A DNA stretch of 64,000 bases from Pseudonectria foliicola (Eukaryota > Ascomycota > Sordariomycetes > Hypocreales > Nectriaceae), in NCBI GenBank assembly GCA_003693505.1, contig QUZD01000122.1, positions 1 through 64,000 on the forward strand. The letters are read 5' to 3'. The notes under the pieces were generated by a model, which made no database searches, was not told the origin of the DNA, and saw only the letters and a program-made list of their open reading frames with translations. Each line of letters begins with the position of its first letter. Positions within the stretch are counted from its first letter, which is position 1. Below are positions 1 through 10,756 of the stretch, piece by piece. A program made the translations under genes and the position numbers.

Positions 1-3000
1 CAAAGGACCACACGCACGGCGAGGTGCCGCACGTCGTCGGGCGGCAGTAGCGCGCGCACATGGCCGACTCGGCGGCGTACCAGAGGGAGAAGAGGAAGAC
101 GAGCAGGCCGAGTAGTGTGAAGCGAAAGGTAGGCACGCGGCGGTAGAGGCGCGGCAGGGGGAGGTTGATGGAGGAGACGACGGCAGAGTTGGAGGCGGCA
201 GGGAGTGTTGCGCAGTTGTTGGATGTGGTGGAGGCGGGAGTGGAAGCGGAAGCGGANNGATGTTGGTCGTAGGCTTCTTCTTCTCCTCCTTGATGGGAAC
301 AGCAGGCGACGTGGTGGGCGACTCCATCTTCCTCTTGTCGGGGGACTGGGCTTCTTGCTGCGTAAACTGATTCTCCAGCCGCTCAATGCCCTTCTTGGCC
401 GTGTGCAAGCTCATCAGGCCGGTGAGAAGGCGGTTATCCATGCGGTTCATCGTCGCCCACCGACTCTGCTGCGCCGCCTTGTCGTCGTCCATGGCGTCAA
501 AGTCGAGGTCAAAGTCGTCGTCGGGATCGCTCGCGTTGTGGAACTTGAGGAGTGCCTCGACCTTTGGCGACGCAGCTCTGCGGCCCGAGAGGACCTCTTC
601 GAGATCGTCGAGGGTCGAGTCTTCAATCTGGTGGCGCCGTTGCAGCTCGCGCAGGTCGTCCTTGACCGAGGGCAGGTTGGCCGAGTTCTTGAGAGCCGGC
701 CTGCGCCGCGGCAGAGATCTTGCGCGCCGTCTTCTCACGCCCGTCGACAGAGCCGAGGCTGATGATTTCTCGTCGCTCGACGCCGCGTCTCTCTCGCGGG
801 ACTGACGCGCCAGGTCGGCCGTCGTCGTCGTCGTCGCCCGTCGCTCGCGGATTCCAGCTGAAGAAGCGGCCCTGGGACGAGACTGCGGCTGCGTCTGCGG
901 CTGCGTCCCCTCTTTGCCATCCATCTTTTGCACCTTGACTGTCGCCGGCGTCTCGACATAGGCGCCCGTGACTCTCGGCGTCGGCATTGTCAACGGATCG
1001 GGCTTGGGGGCCCGCGGTGTGGCATCCGCGTCCGTCCTCTCCTCCTTGATCTTGGCGATGTTATCCTTGTCCTCCTCGTCCGACTCGGGTCCCGGCGATG
1101 GCGCCCGCACCGAGCCCCTCTCCGACTGGTTGTCGGCCGGCGCAAAGAGATTCATCTCTCCCTGGATCCGGTCTGTCGGGTCCATCTCCGAGTGCATGCT
1201 CGACCTCTTGCTCTTAGCCGACACCGTCGAGCTCGTACGCGAATGGGGCAGGCCTGCGAATCCAACCGTCGGCTTTGTCGCAGGTTGCTGCTGCTGGTCA
1301 GGCTTGTCCCTGGACGGCCGCAGACTGTGCCGCGGGCCCTCGTACTCGGATGTGCGTCGTGCGTGCCCAGCAGTCTTGACATCTGAGGCCCCGGTGACGA
1401 ACTTGTCAGCGGCAGTCTGAGCTTGCGGCTCCGTCTCCGGAGCGGGACTGGCGCTCGCAGCCCTTGCCAGCCGTCGTAATAGATCGTGCGAGTCTCCGCG
1501 ATTGTGCAACAGGTCTGGCCGGCCGCCAGTCTCGTTGTCGTTGTGCTGCTGGCCCGACTCGCCCTTGCTCCCCGTACCATAACTTGTCTGACCCTGTCGC
1601 CCCTTGTAAATAGTTACGGGCGTGTCCGCTATGCGCTGCCCTCCCACCTCCAATGCGGACTTGGGCAGCGCAGGTTCCTGGTCTTCCTTGTCCAGGCCAG
1701 AGTCCCGACTCGTCTGCGGCTTGCCTTCCTCGGGAGACCGCGGCTGAGACATTGAGTTTTGCTCTCGAATCTCGCCCAGCCGCAGAGTAGCCAACGCTCG
1801 TTTCGGGAGCCCATTAATCTCCCTCTGCCGAATCTCGTCCAGTTTGGTATTGCGTGGTCGCGAGTTTCTATCGGGGATTGGTATCTCGTGTTCCGCCAGC
1901 GCCTCGCGCGCCCGGATCTCATCAATCTTGGTATTCGGCTCCCGCAACCGCTCAGGCGGCACATTCTCATCCACCTTGACCCCGACCTCGGCCTCTCGCG
2001 ATCGGATCTCGTCCAGTTTTGTGTTGCGCGAACCAGGGTTGGTCACTCGTATCCTCGGGTTGCTGTCCAGCCCATCGCCGCCAGCATCCTCAAAGTTGAG
2101 GCGGTTCGCAAAGGGCCGGTTACCCATCCGTATCCGAGGGCTGTCTGATATCTGCAAGTCTCCCGCCGTGAAATCCTCGTCCATGTCCCAGGCAAAACTC
2201 TTTTCGGGCGAGGCCACCGCCTTGGCTGCCTGCTGCTCGCCATTCTCAATCGAGGGCATGGGGAAGTTCTCGATACCCGGAACCAGCTCGGGTATCCGGC
2301 CGTCCTTTGTGAGGTTGTCGAGGGAGCCTAGCTGCTTGGACAGGTCGCCTCCGCCGGGACGGGATGTGTCGGTATGGTCATCGGGCTTGGCGACAGTCTC
2401 GGACTCCTTTGCATTCGTGGCACCCCCATTCGTCTCTTGCGCTGAATCTCTTGCACCCAGTCCGACCCTCTGCTTGCCGTAGAAGGTCCGTCGTCGCGGG
2501 GAATCGGTCTGGCCGGGAGAGGGCCTGGGCTCGGGCAGTCGCGACGAGGCCAGCGACGCCCTGGAAAAGGGTCGACTCGGGGGCGCCTTGGTGTCGAGAT
2601 GGTCGGCGCTCATCATCTTCCTCATCTGCCTGTCCTCTTTTTCGTGTTGCGCACGCCACACCCTCGGTGCCGGACTCGGCGACGCATCCACGACCTGGCT
2701 CTGGTCGTCGTCCTCGGCCGCCCTGGCCAGCTCCTCCTCCCTCGAGGCCATCTCAAAGGCGCGCGACAGCGATATGGGCTTGCGGTCGGAGAAGCCCGAG
2801 GCCTTTGGTTTCGGGATCCGCGAGCTGCCGCCGGGCGACGTCGACAGGAAGCTGCTGCCGCTACCGCCGGGGCCAGGGCTCACACGGCGGTCCGACAGCT
2901 GGGAGTCGGAGAGGGAGAGGCGGGACGGGCGCGAGGCTGAGAGCGGCACTTCGCCCGTCGAGCGGGCCCGGAAATTGAAGCTACTGTTGGGTCGCGCGCT

Positions 3001-3156
3001 GCTGCCGGCGTCACCGGGCCTGGCGAAGCTGTCGTCGCCGCGGATGCTGTTGCTGCTGTTGGCAAAGAGAGGCTTGCGGCCTTGCTCTCGGACGACGAGC
3101 TGGCTGACGGAGCTCGAATTGGGGCGCACGGCCAACGGGTTCCTGCTGCGGTCCAT
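1..3156 (-). CDS. Large Ser/Arg-rich protein with NTKxDEIRxRE repeats and a membrane segment (partial at 3' end)
   Basis: One uninterrupted reading frame runs from an ATG at 3156 to a 2-N gap at 257-258 (about 965 residues). It continues in a different frame to the window edge, so the gap probably hides a length error. The N-terminal part is low-complexity (Ser, Arg, Pro). Between about 2030 and 1756 a motif of the form NTK-L/I-DEIR-x-RE occurs three times, followed by a weaker fourth version (RLGEIREQ). Past the gap the frame reads Ser/Thr-rich sequence, then a hydrophobic segment (LLGLLVFLFSLWYA, about 112-70) and a Cys-containing stretch reaching base 1. The sequence shows a mostly disordered protein anchored near its C-terminus. 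No enzyme domain is visible and I do not recognise the family. A nuclear-envelope or ER membrane role is only a guess. The stop codon lies outside the window. Confidence 0.7.
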   Translation of the reverse strand, partial: MDRSRNPLAVRPNSSSVSQLVVREQGRKPLFANSSNSIRGDDSFARPGDAGSSARPNSSFNFRARSTGEVPLSASRPSRLSLSDSQLSDRRVSPGPGGSGSSFLSTSPGGSSRIPKPKASGFSDRKPISLSRAFEMASREEELARAAEDDDQSQVVDASPSPAPRVWRAQHEKEDRQMRKMMSADHLDTKAPPSRPFSRASLASSRLPEPRPSPGQTDSPRRRTFYGKQRVGLGARDSAQETNGGATNAKESETVAKPDDHTDTSRPGGGDLSKQLGSLDNLTKDGRIPELVPGIENFPMPSIENGEQQAAKAVASPEKSFAWDMDEDFTAGDLQISDSPRIRMGNRPFANRLNFEDAGGDGLDSNPRIRVTNPGSRNTKLDEIRSREAEVGVKVDENVPPERLREPNTKIDEIRAREALAEHEIPIPDRNSRPRNTKLDEIRQREINGLPKRALATLRLGEIREQNSMSQPRSPEEGKPQTSRDSGLDKEDQEPALPKSALEVGGQRIADTPVTIYKGRQGQTSYGTGSKGESGQQHNDNETGGRPDLLHNRGDSHDLLRRLARAASASPAPETEPQAQTAADKFVTGASDVKTAGHARRTSEYEGPRHSLRPSRDKPDQQQQPATKPTVGFAGLPHSRTSSTVSAKSKRSSMHSEMDPTDRIQGEMNLFAPADNQSERGSVRAPSPGPESDEEDKDNIAKIKEERTDADATPRAPKPDPLTMPTPRVTGAYVETPATVKVQKMDGKEGTQPQTQPQSRPRAASSAGIRERRATTTTTADLARQSRERDAASSDEKSSASALSTGVRRRRARSLPRRRPALKNSANLPSVKDDLRELQRRHQIEDSTLDDLEEVLSGRRAASPKVEALLKFHNASDPDDDFDLDFDAMDDDKAAQQSRWATMNRMDNRLLTGLMSLHTAKKGIERLENQFTQQEAQSPDKRKMESPTTSPAVPIKEEKKKPTTNIXPLPLPLPPPPHPTTAQHSLPPPTLPSSPPSTSPCRASTAACLPFASHYSACSSSSSPSGTPPSRPCARATAARRRAAPRRACGPL
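257..258. other. Assembly gap (NN) inside a coding region
   Basis: Two N bases lie in a GGAAGC-type low-complexity stretch. The coding frame upstream (codons beginning at plus positions 1 mod 3) does not continue into the membrane-segment frame (2 mod 3), so the true number of missing bases is not 2 modulo 3. Confidence 0.9.
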
Positions 3157-4411
3157 GATCGGCGGTGGGCGACGACGACGACGACGACGTGGATGGAGGC
3201 CAAGGAACACTTAGAGCTCAGGGCGCAAGTAGCATCGTCTGGGGTAAAGAAGGGGTCGTGTGAGCGCGCGGATCAAGGGAGCGCGTCACAGCATCACCGG
3301 CGCTGGGATGAAAGGTGAAAAGCTGCAGTCGTTGTTGAGAGGGCTCGACCAGCTGCAGTACCAAGAGGTCGCGTGCGTATCGTGATCTGCGCGGCAGATG
3401 AAGCGTGTTGGGCTGCAAGTCGCAAGGTGGCCGAATGTTTTGAGCATCGTCGACTCGTGAATAGCGCGTACAAATACGGGAGTACCTGTTGGAGACAAGC
3501 GATGTGAGCAGCAGCGGTACGTACCGCCGATGGAGCCGGCTTATCGATAAGCAAAGGGTTCGCAACGCCGGCTCGTGCAAGTACAAGTCACTTGGAAGGC
3601 GAGTACCCTCCATGTACAAAAGCAAACTAGGCACGCCCATTGCGCCGTCTATTGCCTCATCAGACTACGCAGACTAGACTTGTTCCAAGTGAAGAGATAC
3701 ATGCGCTTCCGCGGACCCTGTTGGCGTCCGTTCTCGTGCCGTGCCTCCACCGGCGACTTGTTTCCCCATTGGGAGCTTTGTTTTGTTTTGCTCTGGTCAT
3801 AAGCTAATCAGTACTTTCATTCACAATGCACCTATTGAATTGCAGAAGAGCCGGTTCGCGCAAGGAAAAGGCCAATCCCAGGTCCCAATCCCCTCAGTGG
3901 TTAACACGACCAGCGGTTCTACTCGGTATGCTGCAACCCAGGAGCATATTGCAGGCTCTCATGATGATGGTGTTTCAAGAGTCATGATGAGTGGAACGAG
4001 AGTGAGAGTGAGCTATTCGCTCATTGAGACCATAAGAAACCCCCCCATNNCCCCCCCCCCCCCCCCAAATGAGCCCTGCATGCCCGTAGATATGTACAGT
4101 AACTTCACATGCCGCCTGCAAGTCAACGGGGTCAAGGATGCTATCACGACCCAGCCGGGCTGCATTAGTGTGATCCTTGGATTTCTAGCTTACAGATTCC
4201 TGTAGGCACCTCCCCATCCTGCCAGCATACGGTACCTTATATAAACTACCTCGCCTACCTTACCAAGGTACCTTACCTATGCGACTACGTTCCAGCTGCA
4301 ACGCCGCCTTGACATACTGCCCATCACTCACAACTTACACTTCTCGACACTCTGCTGTCCCTATCTATTCCCTCTCCCTTCTATAGATAGTCACTCACTC
4401 ATATATCCATC
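3157..4411. other. Intergenic region between divergent genes, with a poly-C/N gap
   Basis: No coding region is supported. The stretch separates two divergent genes and should hold both promoters. It contains a poly-C run broken by NN at 4049-4050 (C at 4040-4046 and 4051-4066), which marks a poorly sequenced homopolymer. Close to the right-hand gene there are TACC/GGTACC clusters and a TATA-like box. Confidence 0.7.
4237..4245 (+). promoter_or_regulatory. TATA-like box upstream of the acetyltransferase-like gene
   Basis: TTATATAAA lies about 167 bp before the ATG at 4412. It is followed by pyrimidine-rich sequence (CTCTGCTGTCCC and onward), as expected for a fungal core promoter and leader. 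Position and context only. Confidence 0.4.
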
Positions 4412-6043
4412 ATGGCCTCGGACAACCACCTCCTCCGGCCTCTCGGCCCCATGTAAGCAGCGCCATCCTCAACCGATCCGAGATGCCTCACCCATACTAA
4501 TCTCCATCCTCACAGGGAGCTCTACTCGTCAACCCGCCACCATCTCGGCCTCTACCACTGCGTCGTCATTACATGCCGCCACTCTCTTCCCCCTTGTTTG
4601 TCCTCCTCCTCTCCCCAGCATCATCCCATCTTCGCCGCCCTCCCCTCCCTCCTCGCCGCCCATCCCATGCTCCGCGTCGGCATTCACGCCCAGGACACCA
4701 GCGCCGCCCGCTTCACGCACCTTCCCACCGTGGACCTCCGGCTCCAGGTCGAGATCCGCCCCGTCCATGCCCGGCCCGGCCCGGCCTTTGATGCCGAGGT
4801 CGACCGCGTGCATGAGATGTGCCACAGCAACAAGTTTGACCATGTAGAGACCCGGCCGCCGTGGCGCATCGTCATTCTGCAGCCGGCGGCGGGGGATGCC
4901 AAAGAAGACGAGGAGCAAGACTTTGAGGACGTCATCTTCATGTATCATCACTCCCTCATGGACGGCACCAGCGGAAAGCGTTTCCACCAACAACTCCTCG
5001 CGGCCCTCCACACCACCGCTACCAACATCACCAATACCACCTCCTCCCAAGACGATGCCGATGCCTTTATCCTCCGCTTCCCCGACCCGCCCACACTCCC
5101 GTCGGCCCAGGAATCTGCCATCCCCTTCACCCTCTCCCCCCTCTTCCTCGCCTCCCAGCTCTGGTCCAGCCTCGCCCCCTCCATCCTCCCATTCTCCCGG
5201 CCCCCGCCTCCAATCTACGCCGGTGAGCCCGTCCACTTCTCCCGCCCGCACCGGCCCCGCGTCCGGGCCGTCGACGTCTCCCCCGCCGTCCTCACCTCCC
5301 TCCTCGCCCACTGCCGCGCCAACAAGACGTCTCTCACCGGCCTCGTCGTCGCCCTCTGCCTCACCTCTCTCGCCTCCCGCGCACCGATCCCTGACGGCTG
5401 CGGCCTTGTCGCCACCGTCCCCATCAACCTTCGGCCCTGGCTCCGCCCAGGCTCGGACCCGGCCGAATTCCGAACGCTAGTCTCCTCTGCGGAGCATCTC
5501 TTCTCCGCCGATGAGGTTGTCAAGCTGCGCAGGCAAGTTGCCGCCGTCGATGCTGACGACCAGATCTGGGACGCCGCACGAAACGCCAAGGAAGCTCTGC
5601 GTGCCTGTACCGCCACTCTGCCCGCCAACGACAAGACGGGCCTGCTCAGCTACGTCTCCGACATGCTCGCCTACTGGGACAAGAAAGACGGCCAGGCCCG
5701 CGAGCAAACGTATGAGGTAAGCAACATCGGCGCCGTGTCATCAGTCGACCCCGATGCCGATGCCGGAGCCGACCTCTCGTCGTCGCCGCCGCCGCCGCCG
5801 CCTCGCCGCCGCATCACCCGCGTGCTCTTCACCAACTGCATCATGGTCGCCGGCGCCCCGCTGAGTGTCGGCGTCGCCACTGTCACCGGTGGCCGCTTGA
5901 CCTTTGGCATCTCATGGAATGACGGCGTCCTGCCCGACGAGACCGTGGATGGCCTAGCCAAGGATCTGTATCGCTTCTCTGTAAGCCTGCATGAGACAGG
6001 TAGCTTTAGGGGAGTCGGGGCGACGCCCGAGATGAACTGCTGA
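4412..6043 (+). CDS. Alcohol O-acetyltransferase-like protein (HxxxD acyltransferase)
   Basis: Two exons, 4412-4452 and 4516-6043, joined across a GTAAGC...CACAG intron (63 bp) that splits a Met codon; 522 residues. The N-terminus (RPLGPM-ELYSSTRHHLGLYHC) matches the start of the fungal alcohol acetyltransferase (AATase, PF07247) family. The catalytic HxxxD motif is visible as HHSLMDG (His159, Asp163), in the position expected for CoA-dependent acyltransferases. Enzymes of this fold transfer acetyl or acyl groups from acyl-CoA to alcohols or amines, giving esters; some relatives act in detoxification or secondary metabolism. A proline-rich insert (SSPPPPPPRRR) lies near the C-terminus. No biosynthetic neighbours are present, so the substrate cannot be inferred. 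It is convergent with the channel gene downstream. The start is the first ATG in a good context after the TATA-like box. Confidence 0.85.
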
Positions 6044-6406
6044 TGGGGCAATGTGTATATATAGATTCAGAAGACATATTTGGTATTCATCACGGAGGTA
6101 GCATTCCAGATGAGCTGGTCATGTCACCAAGCAGCTTCATTACAAGCTAAGCAGCCCATTGCGAGGACAGAAGAATTACGTCTCTAGACATTTTTATCCA
6201 ACACAAAAGAATCTTGTACAAAAGGTGACAACATCTATGTGCATATCCTTGCCACATCGGCGGCGCTGCTTCGCAGCTTGGTCGGCCGTTACATCCTTAC
6301 AAACCCGTCTTGTCTTGTATCAAGTGGTTGCCCAATCTATCCAAACGCCTCGCCAAAGCCATATAGTCAAAAGCCTGTTACCTCCTCTTGTCGTCGTCAT
6401 TCTCCT
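6044..6406. other. Intergenic spacer between convergent genes
   Basis: 363 bp between two stop codons facing each other. AT-rich 3'-UTR-like sequence; no coding region or repeat seen. Confidence 0.7.
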
Positions 6407-9400
6407 TTACCACCCCTCCCCGGGTGCTCGTTTGTTCCGACTACCTCCTCGGAAGTAGTCGTACTGCGTTGGATCCGCATCGGGCTCCTCGGCTTGCGCG
6501 AGGCCAGTGTAGCCTCTGGGCCCGCCTCCCAACGCGCCTACCGATGGCCCTGGCGTCGAGAGGTCGAAAGACGTATCACGCGAGGTCCGCGGGGGCGCAC
6601 TCATGGGAATACCGGCGGCATTTGGAATCAACCCCAGGCCGGACGAGCTGTTGTTGTCGTGCGCATACAGTGGGCTGCGGCCTCGACTTGGCACGTCGGC
6701 TCCCATCATCGTCTGCTGAGCGAAGCCGCCATACGGCGTGGACGGCCCTGGGAAGGGCTGGAACATGGCTTCGGCGCCGGGGGGCTGCATACGTCGGTTG
6801 CCCGCTGCAAAGGGCGTCGACCTTCCAGACATGGGGGTGCCTGGCCGGGATCCATGATCGCTTCCTCCGTCTGCAAATGTGCTCGGAGATCCAGGCCGCA
6901 TAATCTCGCCGGGCCTGCCGTAAATCTCGCCGCCACCGTGATCTTCTGCAAACTCGGCACGGTTCTTGTAAAACTCAAAGTCCATCTGGCTTTCCGATAC
7001 GTACTCGAAGCCGGGCACGTTGTTGGCACTCTTGCCGGGACGTCCACCTTGCATGGCATCGAGCGCGTACATGTCTGAGTAGCCGCTGACGCTCATGAGA
7101 TCGCCGGTATTGGTCTCGCGACCATCCGTCAACCGTCCCTTGTACACGGCAGGCAGCAGGTTCTGCGCCTTGGAGTGAACCATGGGCGTGATGAGGGCCT
7201 TATAAAGCGCGGGATGTCCGAAACGGCTCGCCAGCCTCTCACTTCGCTGGCCCTCCTTGGGAATGGCTGCTTCGGGGTTCTTGGCCACGTTGTGGGCGCT
7301 GTAGTAGCGCATGGGCGTGTCGAACGTGCTGCGACAGTAGTACTTGAATCCAATCCAGAGGAGCGGCAGCGGGCAGACGGCGAAGAACTGGGTGTGCTGT
7401 ACACCCCACCCGCCACGAACCCAGCACGTCAACAAGACGACCAAGTTGGACAGAATGGCACCAAAGATGAAGCGGTTGAAGACGACACGCCAGAACATGC
7501 CGCCAGACTCGGTCTTTGTAACGAAGCGGTACAGAATCAGGTACTTCTTGAGGTAGGAATCAATGGCAAAGTAGAGAGCCGTGGCCAAGAGGCACAGAGG
7601 TTGGATGCCGGAAAAGCAAAGCGTTACGGTGGCGTAGTATAGGAAGTAGTTGTAATAGGCGGCGTAGTCGAACGGAGGCGGCGCCGTCAGCTCAATCAGT
7701 TCTCTGGGCGTCGGGCTCGAAAACTTCTTGAGGAAGAATGCGTAGATCAGGGGCCACAGCTGTGCCAAGTCAATGGCGGCGCCCAGTTGACGCTGCAGCA
7801 GATACGTGACCCAGAAGGGACTGTTCTTGCAGAGTGCGATGAAGAGCGCAAGGGCAGGGTCCTCCTTGAGGATAGCCTTCCACGCGTCGTCACCGGCCCT
7901 GATCTTGTCAATGAGGCCAACCACAAACGACCAGACGGTGCTGAAGATGGAGAAGATGATGAGGTTGTTAAAGACGAAGAAGGCATAGAGCTTGGCCAAG
8001 ACGTGTCGCTCACGTCCCGTCTTGGTCTGGTCGCCAGCCCTAATGGATAGGCGTCGGAAGATGACGGGCAGAATGAGGTAGAAACCCGACATGATGGCAG
8101 GCGAGATGATACCTTGAACGATACCCCAAAACGTCGTATTCTTCTTGAGCTGCTTCTGGAAGCCATCCCACATGTTGCCGAGATTGGTCAAGTTGACGAG
8201 GAAGATGGCGATCATGGCGTTGGGAGCAATCCAGAAGAGGGTGAGAAGGATGATCCAGAATGAGTTGATCAGTCGCTTTCTGCGGCGGGCAGCTTTGGAC
8301 AGGTGCATGTTCTCCCAGATGATGTCGTTGGGTCGGGGAGCCAGTCTAATGGTCGCGCCATGGGGCTTCTTCTTGCGGCACGCATAGGCAATGTTGTGGG
8401 CCTCGGCAATGTCAGTATAACTGGCAAACCCGTACGGCATCGATCCACGCTTGTCCACACTGGCTCTGACTTGCTTAATCTCGAGCTCGAGGTCGCGAAT
8501 GCGTTGTGTGTGGTACTCGATGGCGTCAAGCTTCTGACCCTTGGGGTACGTGTCGAAGGATCGATCCTTCTTTGAAGGCTTACACGTTGGGCGCACAGGA
8601 GGAAGCTTGGAAGGATCCTTGAGATATTTGGCCAGGATCTTCTCCAGCTTGCGAACCGCGCTGTCGTGCTGGGCGATCAGACTGGGGAGGTCCTTGACGT
8701 TTCGAGCGACGGCGGTCCGGGCAAAGGACGAGTTGGGCACAAGCTTGTCGATGATGCGCGCGATGCCCTCATCAGTGCGCGCCTTCTTGGGTAGGTCTAT
8801 GAGCTGCAGAGAAGAAATGGCGAATTAGCAAAAGCAAACGACTTGGGCTCATACCGAGCACCTACCATGAGAGTACGGGAATGCAAGCTCTTTTGAAACT
8901 CTTCGGTCTCAAAGTACTTCCTGCGCAGCTGGAGAATCTGTCGATAGTTGAACCAGAGGAAACCAGCAACGGTAAAATTCATGACGTATGCCACGACAAC
9001 CTGGGCCCAGATAGGCTTGCCGGCAATTTGAAGTGGAGTGAGCTTGAAGACCCATTGGTGACCCTCGTTTGACGTGGTTTTATCGTTGGTGACATGGACG
9101 GGGACCAGGATTCCCACTCCAATGAGGGACAGAACGATGAACATGTTTCGACACATGCGGATGAATCGGAGGAAAACAGTGGCGTCCATGCCAACCAAGA
9201 CTACGAGCTGCTCCTCACTGGCGCCCCAGACGGCTGGGAGCCAGGACCAGGGCGCCTTTCCAATGGGCGGCGGCGCATGCCTCTCGTCGGCGTGTTTGAC
9301 CTTGGGCGCGTAGATGGCCTGGTTGTAGGGTCGCAGAAGGGAGAAGAGGATCGCGATAAAGGCAGTGAAGCCGAGTGAGGTGCCGAGAGCTGCACCTAGA

Positions 9401-9607
9401 GACGCTGCTGCAAGCTGTATCGCCAAGTGTTAGCCGTGCGTCACTGTTACTCGCCGTGTGCCAAAGCCGTCCAATTCAGAGCTTCCTCACCTGGTTCTGG
9501 AAGGGATTGCTGAGCAGGTCGAGCAACTTCTGGCCTGCGTCCTTCTCCTTGGGCGGGGCGCCATCCTGCCGGCTGAAGAGGAGGTGGACCAAGCTGCTCG
9601 GATCCAT
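6407..9607 (-). CDS. CSC1/OSCA-type calcium-permeable stress-gated cation channel (RSN1/DUF221 family)
   Basis: Three exons on the minus strand: 9607-9491, 9414-8866 and 8803-6407, with 76- and 62-bp GT..AG introns, both in phase 0; 1020 residues. Order of parts: short N-terminus; first membrane segments with an LLRPYNQAIYAP-type linker (about 45-205); cytosolic RNA-recognition-like region (about 225-390) with a charged helix and TIRLAPRPNDIIWENM; then the multi-pass RSN1_7TM core (about 398-700, beginning LINSFWIILLTLFWIAPNA); then a Gly/Pro/Ser-rich tail of about 300 residues with an FEYVSESQMDFEFYKNRAEF block. These match the CSC1/RSN1 family, which conducts Ca2+ and other cations in response to membrane tension or osmotic shock. 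Plasma-membrane or internal-membrane location cannot be told from sequence. The start ATG (MDPSSLVHLLFSRQD) lies just before exon 1's short soluble leader. Confidence 0.93.
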
Positions 9608-10380
9608 GGGATGGGGGGAGCCAAGGAGACTTGTTATGACTGAAGATGGAGGCCTAGGTGAGGCGGATGACAGGAACCTCGCAGAGAGGTCGAGTCCTTG
9701 AGTGTGCGCGCCTCCTCACGCGACGTCTGTCGGTCCGTCTGCGGTTGTTTGAAGGCGTCTCTTGTTTCGTATCGATCCAGGGGCCAAGGAAACGTGACTC
9801 GGTGTATTCAATCGACAGAGGGCGAAGAAGCCGTCGTCGAAGCAGTCGAATGCCCCAGGTTCGAGCTCTACGAGCCACGACGAAGAGCGAGAAAGAAGCA
9901 GAGACGCTCTAGAAGCCGAAAGATAGGGTGCTGGTGAATCGTTGTTGCTGTAGACGAAAATAAAAGGGATTCGGCTGGGAGAGGTCCTGTGATTCTGTGG
10001 TTCGGTGGTCCTGTGGTCCTGGTAGAGCACGGGGCGCAATCGATGTTGACAGGGAAGAAGCGAGGAGACGGGGGAAAATGAGGCGGGGAAGAGGGGCCTA
10101 ACGAGGGACAGGACAAGATGAAAGGGCAGCGTCCGGATCACGACGCCATCGGAGAAACGAAGTGGATGATGATGAAAGGGCTGGCTGAAGAGTTGGATAT
10201 CTAGGTACGGATGGATACTGTACCTGGGTACCTGAGTACCTCACCTATCATAGGGATCGGGGATGGGAGGATATGTGGATCTATGAGAGTGATGGAAGAT
10301 GCAAGCCAGGCGAGGCTTGCGTTGGCGAGCAGCCACCTCAGGTACCAAGGTATAACCAGCATCTGCACGGTACGAGCCGG

Positions 10381-10410
10381 TACCTACCTACCTACCTACT
10401 TACCTGTACC
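10381..10410. repeat. TACC tetranucleotide repeat
   Basis: Consecutive TACC units, with one TACT and one TGTACC variant. They lie within a broader GGTACC-rich segment. Confidence 0.85.
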
Positions 10411-10730
10411 TGCTATGAAATAGGTACGGACTCGACTGGAGCTAGTGGCTACAGGTGCCTCGCCAGGGCTGGCTACAGTGGGAAAAGGCTTCCAGCTCCT
10501 GGCTTTACAGCGGACTCCACCGGGCGTTAGGGGCTGGGACGCGCCGTGATTGGGCGCAAAGGTACCTTCGCAAGCAGGTCCAAAACGCCACGAACCCCCT
10601 AGAGGCTAGGGCCTGGCATGCTGCCGTGGGGCGATGCTATTTTGGAACCTTTTTGCTCTTTTGGTGGTTCCGCAGCAGGCCCGTTTTGCCGGGGTTCCTA
10701 ACGGACGGCTTGGTTCTTCTTGTTGGCCGG

Positions 10731-10756
10731 CTGCTGCTGCTGCTGCTGCTGCTGCT
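10731..10756. repeat. CTG trinucleotide repeat
   Basis: Twenty-six bases of perfect CTG, in a non-coding interval. Confidence 0.9.

Noticed and set aside
4529..5311. 260-codon frame opposite the acetyltransferase-like gene
   Set aside because: Gly/Glu-rich antisense of a GC-rich, C-ending-codon gene; no start context or homology, while the plus strand carries the HxxxD motif.
6239..7078. 279-codon plus-strand frame over the channel gene tail
   Set aside because: Antisense shadow of the low-complexity CSC1 C-terminus.
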